Part shown: positions 1 through 8,965 of the stretch, in pieces
Layout: each line of letters begins with the position of its first letter
How positions within the stretch are numbered: position 1 is the stretch's first letter
Source: CAYPZL01 sp964415045
GTDB taxonomy: Bacteria; Planctomycetota; Phycisphaerae; Sedimentisphaerales; Anaerobacaceae
Length of the DNA: 43,941 bases
Assembly (NCBI GenBank): GCA_964415045.1
Contig: CAYPZL010000022.1
Location: forward strand, 1-43,941
Direction: 5' to 3'
Program-made: the position numbers and the translations under genes
Notes under the pieces: generated by a model
Told to the model about the DNA's origin: nothing
Database searches by the model: none
The model's input: the letters and a program-made list of their open reading frames with translations, nothing else

Positions 1-1
1 C

Positions 2-82
2 ATCACGACCCTGACCATCGGCATCGAAGGCGGCGGAACGGGCGTCGTGTATATTGATGACATCATTCTGACCCGACCTTGA
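2..82 (+). CDS. C-terminal end of a secreted LamG/concanavalin-type protein (partial)
   Basis: Only the last 26 codons are in the window; the frame opens at base 2 and stops with TGA at 80-82. The visible tail contains GVVYIDDIILTRP. The run of small residues followed by Y-(I/Y)-D-D-hydrophobic resembles the last strands of the concanavalin-like modules that end the next two genes (YYDDLALEP, YYDDIVIAP). A strong hairpin terminator follows 50 bases downstream, as it does after the two downstream paralogs. I infer a third secreted multidomain protein in the same array. The domain assignment rests on this short tail only. Confidence 0.55.
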   Translation: MTTLTIGIEGGGTGVVYIDDIILTRP

Positions 83-132
83 TCTGATGCGGCTGAATGA
101 TGCCTCCAGTGCCCGTCTGACGAAGAGAGCGG

Positions 133-165
133 AAAAGGGCTGTAGGCATCGCTTACAGCCCTTTT
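133..165 (+). terminator. Hairpin terminator after the partial gene
   Basis: A perfect 12-bp inverted repeat (133-144 pairs with 154-165) with a 9-nt loop. The stem starts with AAAA and ends with TTTT, so it could terminate transcription on either strand. It lies 50 bases after the stop codon of the partial gene. Confidence 0.8.
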
Positions 166-253
166 CGGCGTTTCGCCGCGTATGTGGCCGGTTCGCGACC
201 GGGCGGCGGGCGACCCCCGGACGGGCCTTGGAAACGACGACGAAAAGTGTGTA

Positions 254-297
254 GTTCCAATAATTGCCGTGCGTTGGCGGCCACAACATGGTATACT
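254..297 (+). promoter_or_regulatory. Promoter A: extended -10 with an upstream conserved element
   Basis: TATACT at 292-297 is preceded by TGG, giving an extended -10. No good -35 sits 16-18 bases upstream. Instead the 12-mer GTTCCAATAATT (254-265) lies 26 bases upstream of the -10. The 44-base block matches 5235-5278 at 36 of 44 positions with no gaps. The transcript would start near 304, giving a 5' leader of about 795 nt before the gene at 1099. Confidence 0.65.
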
Positions 298-1098
298 AAA
301 GGAAAGTGGTTGTTTGCTCCCGCGGTGGCCACGCAGTGGCATTTCGCTGTCATCGCGTAAGGAGGATTGGTTGCGGAACACAGGATGGGTATTTCCGATG
401 GGGCGGTCCCGCGCGAGGTGTGCAGACGCCGGATGGCCCCGACGGGAGAATCATGTGTCGTAAGGGTTGGAGCTGGGTGCAGATCACCGCACGTATGAGC
501 ATCTCAAGAACGGTGTTGGGTAACCCACGAAAGATGTAGCGGGTCTGTCGGCTTGGCTGCCGCAGGGCGGGGCCGTGCCGCAGACGGGCACATCGGCGTG
601 AGGTCGAAAGTGTGTGCGTGTGACGTTGCCGTGCGGCGTGTCGCAAGTCGCAACGGGAAAGGAGGAAGAACATGTGCAGGAAGTTTCTTTTGTGACATCT
701 CCGCCACTCCGGGCGTGCCGCGGGCGGTTGTTGGGGCAGCCGTGTTTGTGGCATAGGGTGTAGCGGAGCGCGGCCCGTCTTTCGGTTTGCCAAGTGCGCT
801 GGAAGCGGGGCGCACGTGCTGTGGCGTGAATCCACAAGAGGAGGACATTGTGGATCCGCGTGGCGGCGGTAGGACCGTATGTTCTGGGCATCCGATATTG
901 ACGTCGTTTCGCGAAGGAAGGAGGTGTAGGCTGATTCAAGCATGATTTGACCTGCGAGGAAATTCTGAAAGTAGTACTGAAGACAAGGCCGTGCCGGGGG
1001 ACGGACCCGAGAAGGCACGGGTGGAGGAACCAGCGTTCTGGTGTGTAGCCAGAGCGGAATTTTCCTTCAGCTTTGAGTTAGAAGAAGGAGGCAAAAAG
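298..1098 (+). promoter_or_regulatory. Long 5' leader A, conserved in its first ~160 nt
   Basis: About 800 bases without a convincing gene lie between promoter A and the start codon at 1099. Bases up to 457 align with leader B up to 5435. The overall modules are 204 and 201 nt long. Shared blocks include an AAGGAGGAT box, CAGGA-N-GGGTATT, GGGCGGT and CGGGAGAAT-ATGTG near 443-457. Weaker similarity continues to about 540. Open frames here (for example 306-539) do not keep their protein sequence between the two copies, so I read this as RNA and not coding. From 540 to 1098 I see several purine-rich Shine-Dalgarno-like stretches, including one before a 7-codon ORF at 672-695, but no other clear feature. 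Confidence 0.5.
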
Positions 1099-4000
1099 AT
1101 GAAGAATTTAGTATTGGCATGTGTCGTCGCACTTGCATCTTGCCCGATGGCTATGGCCGGCGACATAGCGATTTCGACGCAAGCGGGCTGGTTTTCGCAA
1201 GGTGCGGCTGACCGTGAAGCACAGGAAATCGTGGACAACGTAACGGCAGTTGCTGTTGAGCTATTCGCAGCAGATCAGCAAGATGCCCTTGCGGACTGGG
1301 TGGTTGCCCACACGGGCGACGGTGTAGCGGACCTTTTGATTCTCTGCGGGCAATTCCCAAACTCGATCTATCCCGCTGGCAATGCACAGCCTGACGGCTC
1401 AATAGCCGAGCTGTTCCTCGATGATGGTAACATCATTGTCAACACCGGCGACTACATGTTCTACGTCTGCTCTGCCGGAAACAATGGTGACGCGGGATTG
1501 GGGAACATGATGGATATCGGCGGCATCGGCATGTGGGACAATGACGATCCTACTGTAGTCGTCACAGCCGATGGTCTTGCGCTCACCCCATCTTTAGCAG
1601 AGAGTTTTTACGCTAATCGGCCTTTCCATCTTGATGAACTCGAAGGCGGTTGGTATCCCGAGCTGATTCTTGCTCAAAACGCTGCTGGAACAAGAGCTGA
1701 CCCGGTTATCGTTGCCGATACGACCACTGGCGGACGGTTAGGCATTTTCTACCAGACAGCCGGTAAGGACGATGAACCTCGGGGCGAAGTGATCAGTGAA
1801 TGGATTAACAACTGGTATCTCACAGCCGGTCCGGTTCCCAACCTGGCTTCAAGTCCGACTCCAGCCGATGGTGAGGAGGACGTGACCATGCCGTTGTTCG
1901 AGTGGATCGCCGGACACAGCGCGGCGATGCACGAGGTGTATTTCGGCGACAGCCCGGATACCCTGACGCTCAGAACGACAACGCCTGCCTTGATGTACTT
2001 CCACGCCGAGCCCATGGAGCCGGGCGTGACCTATTACTGGCGTGTCGATGAGGTCGATGCGACCGGGGCCAAGACGACGGGTAACGTCTGGAGCTTCACA
2101 ACATTCCCGGTCAAGGCCACCGAGCCGAGCCCGGCCGACGGGGCCACGAATCTCCTCACGGCCGTCGAGCTCAGTTGGAAGGCCGGACTGAGCGCTCAGA
2201 CCCACGATGTCTACTTCGGCACCGATCCCGACGCCCTGACGTTGCTCGAGACGGTCGATGCCGCGTCGTATACCATCGAGGGTCTCGAAACCGACAGCAC
2301 CTACTACTGGAAGGTGGACGAGCACGACGCGGCTGATGCGACACATGTCGGCGACACGTGGAGCTTCTCGACGGTGCCCGTGATCGAGCCCGTTGATGAT
2401 CCGAATCTGGTAGGCTGGTGGACGTTCGACACCGAAGGCGCCACCACTGCCTCGGTCCTGGACATGTCGGGCAACGGCAACCACGGCGTGCTCGTCGGTG
2501 CCATCAGCGTTGTGGCTGATGCGGACATGGGTCAGGTTCTCGACCTGCCGGGCGGCACGGACCAGTTTGTGGACATCGGCTCCGTCGGTATCAGCGGCAA
2601 CGATCCGACCACGATCGGCTGCTGGGCCAAGGCCGACCACACCAGCATTCCCGACTGGACGCTGATCTTCGGTTTCACCGGGACGGCGGAAGGTCAGGGC
2701 GGCTGTGGCAGCCACTTCAACATCGGCAGCCTGGGCGGACCCGGCGGTGTCGGCGCTCACGCCTGGTGCTGGGAAGAAACGATCTTCTCGGATCAGGAGG
2801 CTCTGGAATGGCACCATTATGCCATGACGTATGATGGGACGACCATCGCCTACTACGGCGACGCCACGCCGATGGATACCGATCCCGGCAAATCCAACGT
2901 GCGGGATCTGGCCATTCGCGGCGACCGCGTGCACATCGGCAGCCGCGTGACCCAAGGCAGCTCCTTCCCCGGCCTGGTGGACGATTGTCGTATCTACGAC
3001 TACGCCATGACTGCCGAGGAAATCCGCCAGACCTTCGGCAACCCGTTGCAGGCCTACCTGGCTGATCCGAGCGTCGGTGCGAGCGGAGTGTCTGCCGGTG
3101 CGGTCCTGTCGTGGATGGCCGGTGACGGCGCGGTCGAGCACGATGTCTATCTTGGCACCGACGCGGCTGCGGTTGCCGATGCAAATGCAACCGATACCAC
3201 GGGCGTCTATCGCGGCCGTCAGGCCGAGACTGCTTACGCCCCCGACGCCCTGGCCAGTGATACGACCTACTACTGGCGTGTGGACGAGGTTGATGCCGAC
3301 GGAAATGTCGTAATCGGCAAAGTCTGGGACTTTAAGGTTGCGCTTGGGATCCCGGTTGAGGCGAACCTTGGCGCATGCCTGACCGGTGTCCCCGGATTCC
3401 TCATTCGTTCGCTCAAGACGCAGTCGCCCGATCGCATGGGTTATGCTGGGATGAACGAGATCTTCGACACAGGGTTGTGGAAGGGCCTTGGCCCTGACCC
3501 GAATAACGATGGGTCTCGAATCGACGAGTTCGTCAACCTGCGTGATACCGGTAACGGTGCCTTCAGCGAAGCCAATGGCTACCCCGACAAGTCGTTCCCG
3601 GGCATTGATCCGCTCGAAGTTCCGGCACAAGATCCGGCCGCCGGCGATGACGACGACGACTTCGCGACAGAGATTCGCGGCTGCATCCACCTGACCGCCG
3701 GCATGCACCAGATCGGCGCCAACAGCGATGACGGCACGATTGTCTGGATCGGCGGAGTCGAAATCGGCAGGACCGGTGAGTGGAAGGGAGCCTCCAACGT
3801 GGACCTGCCTCCCTTCGAGGTCCTGGAAGATGGCTATTACAGCCTGAAAGCGCGCACGATGGAAGGCGGCGGCGGAGCCTCGGTCGAGTTGCATGAGATT
3901 CTTGCCGACGGAACACGTCTTCTGTTGAACGACGTGGCCAACGGCGGTTCGGCCGTTTTTGCTCCTATGTTTGTCGAGGATTTCGAGGCCTACGAGGCAG

Positions 4001-5070
4001 GCAGTGGCCTGCACGGTCAGGGCGGCTGGAAGGGCTGGGACAACGATCCGGCCTGGGGCGCCCCCGCGTCCGATGCGGTTGCTGTCAGTGGAGCGATCTC
4101 GGCAGAGATCGGCGGCGACGCCGACCTGGTGCGTGAGTTCCAGGCCGCCGGCGGGGTCTGGGAGCTCTCCGTCATGCAGTACATCCCCTCCGGCACGACC
4201 GGTCAGAACTGGTTTATCGTGCTGAACACCTACAACGACGGTGGTGACAAGGACTGGTCCCTTCAGACGACGTTCGATCTGGCCGCCGGAACGATCGCTT
4301 ACTGGCATGGTGGCGAGGCCGCCATCGTGTACGACCAGTGGGTCGAATTGAAGTACGTGATCGATCTGGACAACAACACCGTCGACAAGTACTACAACGG
4401 CGAGTTCATTGTCACCGACCAGTGGGATGACAATGACCACGGGACCATCGGCGCCATTGACCTCTACGGAGCCGGAGCCTCGTCGATCTACTACGACGAT
4501 CTGGCCCTGGAGCCGGTGCCCGAAGCGGTTCCGCTCATCGCGTCCGTCGTCCGGTCGAATGGCGATGACGGGGATCGCGACCCGATCGGCGCGTACGATG
4601 GCAGCACGGCGCCGCTGCCCACCGAGGAAGGCGGCTTGATGGACGGGAACATGGTCTTCTCCGATCGGACCTACCCCTGGGCGGGTATCCCGGAAGAGTA
4701 CGTCGGCAGCGAGTACATCCGCACGTTCAACAACGACAAGAACGGCGGGATCGATGTCGCGTACGAAGTGACCATTTCGGCCCCGGCGATCGTGTGGATC
4801 ACCGTTGACGACCGCATCCCGGCCGAATGGGACGGGGACGGCACCATCCTGTCGCAGCAGGATGCCGCTGACGCGGTCACCGCGGCCTTCGCAGATCCCG
4901 GCACCTTCGTCGACACGGGCATTGACATCTTCGTCCGTGAGAAGAGCGACGGTACTCGGGACCGTGCGATGAGTGTGTTCGCGGCCGAGCTGCCCGCCGG
5001 GACGTATGTCTTCGGCGCGCAGCCTTCGGGCAAGAACTTCTACACTATCGGAGCCATCCCGGCCCAGTAG
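1099..5070 (+). CDS. Secreted multidomain protein (ThuA/GATase-like domain, Fn3, LamG, PA14, concanavalin-like)
   Basis: 1323 residues. I chose the ATG at 1099 because GGAGG lies 8 bases upstream and a signal peptide (MKNLVLACVVALASC...AMA) follows; the frame is open further upstream. LASC at residues 12-15 could also be a lipobox. Approximate domains: 21-244 resembles ThuA/class I amidotransferase-like folds; 247-340 and 340-429 Fn3-like with YYWRVDE; 433-650 LamG (VGWWTFD...DMSGNGNHG); 653-749 Fn3; 753-954 PA14-like with an NSDDGT segment; 957-1139 concanavalin-like; 1144-1323 an unassigned C-terminal domain. No membrane anchor is visible. No catalytic motif is evident, so a glycan-binding or structural surface role is the likeliest. 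The first 700 bases look less GC-rich than the rest. Neighbours on both sides are paralogous in their end modules. Confidence 0.85.
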   Translation: MKNLVLACVVALASCPMAMAGDIAISTQAGWFSQGAADREAQEIVDNVTAVAVELFAADQQDALADWVVAHTGDGVADLLILCGQFPNSIYPAGNAQPDGSIAELFLDDGNIIVNTGDYMFYVCSAGNNGDAGLGNMMDIGGIGMWDNDDPTVVVTADGLALTPSLAESFYANRPFHLDELEGGWYPELILAQNAAGTRADPVIVADTTTGGRLGIFYQTAGKDDEPRGEVISEWINNWYLTAGPVPNLASSPTPADGEEDVTMPLFEWIAGHSAAMHEVYFGDSPDTLTLRTTTPALMYFHAEPMEPGVTYYWRVDEVDATGAKTTGNVWSFTTFPVKATEPSPADGATNLLTAVELSWKAGLSAQTHDVYFGTDPDALTLLETVDAASYTIEGLETDSTYYWKVDEHDAADATHVGDTWSFSTVPVIEPVDDPNLVGWWTFDTEGATTASVLDMSGNGNHGVLVGAISVVADADMGQVLDLPGGTDQFVDIGSVGISGNDPTTIGCWAKADHTSIPDWTLIFGFTGTAEGQGGCGSHFNIGSLGGPGGVGAHAWCWEETIFSDQEALEWHHYAMTYDGTTIAYYGDATPMDTDPGKSNVRDLAIRGDRVHIGSRVTQGSSFPGLVDDCRIYDYAMTAEEIRQTFGNPLQAYLADPSVGASGVSAGAVLSWMAGDGAVEHDVYLGTDAAAVADANATDTTGVYRGRQAETAYAPDALASDTTYYWRVDEVDADGNVVIGKVWDFKVALGIPVEANLGACLTGVPGFLIRSLKTQSPDRMGYAGMNEIFDTGLWKGLGPDPNNDGSRIDEFVNLRDTGNGAFSEANGYPDKSFPGIDPLEVPAQDPAAGDDDDDFATEIRGCIHLTAGMHQIGANSDDGTIVWIGGVEIGRTGEWKGASNVDLPPFEVLEDGYYSLKARTMEGGGGASVELHEILADGTRLLLNDVANGGSAVFAPMFVEDFEAYEAGSGLHGQGGWKGWDNDPAWGAPASDAVAVSGAISAEIGGDADLVREFQAAGGVWELSVMQYIPSGTTGQNWFIVLNTYNDGGDKDWSLQTTFDLAAGTIAYWHGGEAAIVYDQWVELKYVIDLDNNTVDKYYNGEFIVTDQWDDNDHGTIGAIDLYGAGASSIYYDDLALEPVPEAVPLIASVVRSNGDDGDRDPIGAYDGSTAPLPTEEGGLMDGNMVFSDRTYPWAGIPEEYVGSEYIRTFNNDKNGGIDVAYEVTISAPAIVWITVDDRIPAEWDGDGTILSQQDAADAVTAAFADPGTFVDTGIDIFVREKSDGTRDRAMSVFAAELPAGTYVFGAQPSGKNFYTIGAIPAQ

Positions 5071-5126
5071 GCACTGGAAAACCCGATCAGGCTGAGCCGT
5101 TCAGCCTGGCAACGTTACGCAAAACA

Positions 5127-5161
5127 AGGCCCGGGAAACGCATGTGCGTTCCCGGGCCTTC
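5127..5161 (+). terminator. Hairpin terminator after the 1323-residue protein gene
   Basis: A perfect 12-bp GC-rich inverted repeat, 5127-5138 with 5150-5161. The loop can partly extend the stem (ACGCA/TGCG). The run of T after it is weak (CTTCTTCC). It lies 56 bases after the stop codon. Confidence 0.75.
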
Positions 5162-5234
5162 TTCCATGTTTCGGCCGCTTGAGGGTGCAAGCGCCCCCCG
5201 GGTGGGCATCTCAAAGACCGGCAAAAACTGCGAA

Positions 5235-5278
5235 GTTCCAATAATTCACGTGCGATCCGGGCCACATCATGATATACT
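5235..5278 (+). promoter_or_regulatory. Promoter B: extended -10 with an upstream conserved element
   Basis: TATACT at 5273-5278 is preceded by TGA. GTTCCAATAATT at 5235-5246 lies exactly 26 bases upstream, the same spacing as in promoter A. The 44-base block matches 254-297 at 36 positions without gaps. Transcription would start near 5285, giving a leader of about 490 nt. Confidence 0.65.
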
Positions 5279-5772
5279 AAAAGCGTGGTCTGTCATTCCC
5301 ACGATGGCCGCGCATTGGCATTTTTCGTCGTCGAAGGAGGATCGGTAGCGAAGCGCAGGACGGGTATTCCCGGCTGGGCGGTTCCACGCGATGTCTGCGC
5401 AGGCGTGGATGGCTCTGGCGGGAGAATATCATGTGAGGAGATCGGAGCCGGGTGCACATCAACACGCATGCCAGAATGGGTGAAACAGTCTCGGCAGTTC
5501 TTCCGGGATAAGGAAGCTCTGTTCCGGACCGCCGGGGCCTTCCCTACGAACGATTACACCGGTGAAGGAACGCCACATAAGATGTGATTGACTTGGCAGA
5601 GCCCAAAGGCGATGCGGGCACAACGTCCTTCCTCAGGAAGGGCACACTTCGGGCTTTGCAACAGAGATGGAGGAACGCCTATGACAGAGGATTGGTAAGG
5701 CAATTTGATTTCCGTCAATTTCGGTAACGTAGCGTTGCAGACAGTGTTTTTGTGAATGAGGAGAGTTAGCTT
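5279..5772 (+). promoter_or_regulatory. Long 5' leader B, related to leader A
   Basis: Noncoding 5' region of the gene at 5773. Bases up to 5435 are related to leader A, with the same order of blocks and small indels. Similarity appears to fade after a GGGTGCA-ATCA segment near 5456-5470, with a possible AAGATGT match near 5580. A local stem is possible here (GCGCAG near 5355 with CTGCGC near 5395), but the matching bases in leader A would pair differently, so the structure is unproven. A 5-codon ORF with an AGATGGAGGA ribosome site lies at 5681-5698. Confidence 0.5.
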
Positions 5773-8700
5773 ATGTTTAGAACAAGAGTGATTCTTGCGA
5801 TTTTCTTAGCTGCATTCTGTGTGGGGCTGACCGCCCAGGCGGGCGACCCCCCGAACTATGCCCTGAACGGCACCGCCACGCAAAGCACCATGGGTTGGGG
5901 CGGCGTCGCCGAAAATGGCATCAACGGCGACCTGGGCGACTTCACGCACACGGCCGCCGACGATCCGGACAAGTGGTGGGAGCTGGACCTGGGTGACATC
6001 TACGAACTGAAGCAGATCGTCGTTTACAACCGGGCGAGCTGTTGCGGGGAGCGCCTGAACGGCGTGGTTGTCAAGGCGCTGGACGCTGATCGGAACGAGA
6101 TTTATGCCAGCGCTCCGGTCGCCGACGCGGTCACGGCCGATGTCCACGTCTTCGACAACGACGGCGCGGGTTTTGCCGCGGTCCGTTACATCCGCCTGGA
6201 AGGCGGCACGGATTTCCTGTCCATTGGAGAGCTGCAGGCCTTTCCGTACTGGCCGTATGCCTACGGTCCGGACCCGGCCGACGGAGCCGTCGATGTGGAC
6301 ACGACGCTGCTGCAATGGATCCCGGCCGACGCCGCAGTTGCCCACAACGTGTATCTGGGCACCGATCCCGATGCGATGGATTTGCTTCTCGAGGGCGATG
6401 GAGCCGCGAGCCAGGCCACCGTGACGCTGGAACCGGGCGTGACGTACTTCTGGCGCGTCGATGCCGTCGATGCCGACGGCGTGGTCTCCGAGGGTGACCT
6501 CTGGAGCTTCGATACGCTGCCGCTGGAGGCGCACTTCCCGAGTCCGTATGAGGACCAGGGCAACGTGCTGAGCGGCGTGCAACTGAGCTGGACGGCCGGC
6601 AAGGGTGTCCTGCTGCACAACGTCTACTTCGGCACCGATCCGGACGCCCTCACGCCGACCATGTATCTCTCCGAAACGACATTCGATCCGGGCGCCCTGG
6701 AGATGGGTACGACGTACTACTGGCGGGTCGATGAGTTCACCGGCATAGCGACCAACGAAGGGCCGCTCTGGAGCTTCACCACGGCTCCGGTCCTGGATGA
6801 GGTAGCCGATCCGAACCTTCTGATCTACTACAACTTCGAAGCCGGCGAACACACCACCGTGCTCGATCGATCGGGACACGGCAATCACGCCACGTTCAGG
6901 CGAACTCCGGAATGGGCCACAGGCATTGCCGGCGGTTGCCTGGCCATTGAAAGAAGTGACGGCGACTACATCGGGACGGCTGTGCCTCTGGGCATCGTCA
7001 GCAACACCGTGACCGTTACCGGTTGGGTCAAACACGATGCATCGCCCCAGCCGTGGTCCGGCATTCTGACGCACAGGAGAAGCAATGGCAACCTGGGTCT
7101 GCAGCACGACGGCAACGAGCTCCGCTATATGTGGGGCGCCGATTCGTACTGGTGGGTCTCCTCCGGATTGCAGATCCCCAACGGCGAGTGGTACTTTGCC
7201 GCTCTGGCCGTCGCACCCGATCAGGCGAAGCTGTACCTGGACGGTGTCGGCGCGACGTACACGAATGTAGCCGAACACATTCCCGTGACATTTGACAGCG
7301 AGATTCGAGTCGCCAGAGACCATAATGACGACAGAATCATGACGTGTCTGATCGACGAAGTCAGATTCTATGACAGGACCCTGACCGACGAAGAGATTCT
7401 TGACGTTATGGTCCTGGATCCAGCGCAGGCGCAGGCTCCGTCTCCCGGCAACAGAACAACGGTCGCGCCGGAAGATGCGATGACCCTGAGCTGGGTTGCC
7501 GGCGAAGGGGCCATGATGCACTACGTCTATCTGGGAACGGATGCGGACCTTGTGGCAGCCAGCGACCCGAATGTGCAACTGGGCCTGTCGGCCGAGACCA
7601 GCATAGACCTGGCCGAACCCCTCGTCAGAGGCGCCACGTACTACTGGAAAGTCGATGAGATGGCGGCCGACGCTTCGGTCGTCGCTGGCCGTGTCTGGAG
7701 CTTCACGCTGACCGACGTCAATACGGAGAGTTGGGCCGCGGCCGTAGCCGCCGCCGAGCCGAACTTCGTCGCCACCCATGTGGAGGCCGGGGTCTACGAT
7801 ATCGGCGCGCTGGGCGGCGAGATCACCTACGAATTCGTTGTGCGTGCCAATCCTGACGAGCAGGAGGTCAGCATGGCCCTGATCGGCAGGATCGGCTTCG
7901 GCGATACGACGGCCGCCCTCAAGTACGAGCAGTGGAACAACACCGGTAACTACGGCGCGACCCACTTCGGTGTAATGGACTATGATTTCGGCGTGGCCAA
8001 CGAACTGGGCGAGTACACCCATCTGGTCTTTGTGTCCAGCGAAGCTGCCGGCACGACCGCGCTGTACGTCAACGGCGTCTATCAAGCCAGTGTCGACGGC
8101 CCCATTACGTTGTCGGGCATTGTCGGTATCGGCTACGCCACCCGCGACGAAGAGGGCAGTGACTTCATCGATCCGTTCGATGGCACGATCTTCGGCGTGG
8201 CGATCTACAGCGGAGCCCTGTCCGATGAAGAGATCCAGGCACACTCGGACGCTTATTTCACGCCGGTGAAGGAGCCTGTGTTTGTCGAGGATTTCGAGGC
8301 CTACGCGGCCGGCAGTGATCTGCACGGCCAGGGTGGCTGGAAAGGCTGGGATAACACGCCCGGCGCCGGCGCCCCCGCGTCCGATCTGGTTGCCTTCAGC
8401 GGCGCCATCTCGGCCGAGATCGGCGGTGATGCCGACCTCGTGCACGAGTTCGATGTGACCGATGGGAAATGGGTGTTCTCTGTGATGCAGTACATCCCCT
8501 CCGGCACGACCGGGCAGAACTGGTTCATCCTGCTCAACCAGTACAGTGATGCCGGCAGCGGCGGTCCGGACAAGGACTGGTCACTCCAGTATGTGTTCGA
8601 TTTGGCGGCCGGTACTGTCACCTCTCAGGAGAGTGGCGGGACCGCGAACATCGTGTACGACGAGTGGGTCGAGCTGATGTTCATCATCGATCTGGACAAC

Positions 8701-8847
8701 AACAGCGCCGAGGGGTACTACAATGGCGCGCTGGTTGGCGACCAGGACTGGGATGATACCGCGCATCCGACCATCGGTGCCGTTGATCTGTACGGCGCCG
8801 GGGCCTCGTCGATCTACTACGACGATATCGTCATCGCGCCGTTTTAG
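5773..8847 (+). CDS. Secreted multidomain protein (discoidin-like, Fn3, LamG, concanavalin-like)
   Basis: 1024 residues starting with a clear signal peptide (MFRTRVILAIFLAAFCVGLTAQA, cleavage after AQA). GAGGAG lies 9 bases before the ATG. Approximate domains: 25-157 F5/8 type C (discoidin)-like galactose-binding fold (NYALNGTATQST, KWWELDLGD, IRLEGG); 160-251 and 253-340 Fn3-like; 345-553 LamG (LLIYYNFEAGEHTTVLDRSGHGNHA); 555-648 Fn3; 650-833 a second concanavalin-like domain; 835-1024 a C-terminal module closely matching residues 957-1139 of the upstream gene product (FVEDFEAY, GQGGWKGWDN, QYIPSGTTGQNWFI). No catalytic residues or anchor seen. Likely extracellular carbohydrate binding. It shares its promoter, leader and tail module with the upstream gene but carries a different N-terminal domain. 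Confidence 0.85.
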   Translation: MFRTRVILAIFLAAFCVGLTAQAGDPPNYALNGTATQSTMGWGGVAENGINGDLGDFTHTAADDPDKWWELDLGDIYELKQIVVYNRASCCGERLNGVVVKALDADRNEIYASAPVADAVTADVHVFDNDGAGFAAVRYIRLEGGTDFLSIGELQAFPYWPYAYGPDPADGAVDVDTTLLQWIPADAAVAHNVYLGTDPDAMDLLLEGDGAASQATVTLEPGVTYFWRVDAVDADGVVSEGDLWSFDTLPLEAHFPSPYEDQGNVLSGVQLSWTAGKGVLLHNVYFGTDPDALTPTMYLSETTFDPGALEMGTTYYWRVDEFTGIATNEGPLWSFTTAPVLDEVADPNLLIYYNFEAGEHTTVLDRSGHGNHATFRRTPEWATGIAGGCLAIERSDGDYIGTAVPLGIVSNTVTVTGWVKHDASPQPWSGILTHRRSNGNLGLQHDGNELRYMWGADSYWWVSSGLQIPNGEWYFAALAVAPDQAKLYLDGVGATYTNVAEHIPVTFDSEIRVARDHNDDRIMTCLIDEVRFYDRTLTDEEILDVMVLDPAQAQAPSPGNRTTVAPEDAMTLSWVAGEGAMMHYVYLGTDADLVAASDPNVQLGLSAETSIDLAEPLVRGATYYWKVDEMAADASVVAGRVWSFTLTDVNTESWAAAVAAAEPNFVATHVEAGVYDIGALGGEITYEFVVRANPDEQEVSMALIGRIGFGDTTAALKYEQWNNTGNYGATHFGVMDYDFGVANELGEYTHLVFVSSEAAGTTALYVNGVYQASVDGPITLSGIVGIGYATRDEEGSDFIDPFDGTIFGVAIYSGALSDEEIQAHSDAYFTPVKEPVFVEDFEAYAAGSDLHGQGGWKGWDNTPGAGAPASDLVAFSGAISAEIGGDADLVHEFDVTDGKWVFSVMQYIPSGTTGQNWFILLNQYSDAGSGGPDKDWSLQYVFDLAAGTVTSQESGGTANIVYDEWVELMFIIDLDNNSAEGYYNGALVGDQDWDDTAHPTIGAVDLYGAGASSIYYDDIVIAPF

Positions 8848-8871
8848 ATCGGGTAATGACGTCAGGTTCCC

Positions 8872-8939
8872 GTTGCGATGCCGCAACTGACCGGACCCGG
8901 GACAAGCCGGGCAAAGGTACGGCGCAGTGACGCAAGTCA
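8872..8939 (+). other. Three small tandem hairpins in the 3' region
   Basis: Between the stop codon (8847) and the terminator are three perfect small stem-loops: 8872-8877 with 8882-8887 (loop ATGC), 8896-8900 with 8907-8911 (loop GACAAG), and 8928-8931 with 8936-8939 (loop GCAA, a GNRA tetraloop). They may belong to the 3' UTR or to a small structured RNA that ends at the terminator. Function unknown. Confidence 0.35.
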
Positions 8940-8965
8940 TGCAAACGGGAGCCGCCGCAAGAGGA

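Noticed and set aside
306..539. Small ORFs in the leaders (306-539 and 5285-5587) as genes
   Set aside because: Nucleotide similarity between the leaders is interrupted by indels that shift frame, and the proteins do not align well. An RNA or DNA element explains the conservation better.
5340..5400. Defined riboswitch class in leaders A and B (cobalamin, c-di-GMP)
   Set aside because: No consensus core of these classes could be matched, and the stem visible in leader B is not preserved at the same bases in leader A.
8890..8965. c-di-GMP-I (GEMM) riboswitch before the rhamnose operon
   Set aside because: Only isolated fragments (GGGCAAA, GACGCAA) match. The P1b stem with its tetraloop and the second paired region are missing or wrongly spaced.
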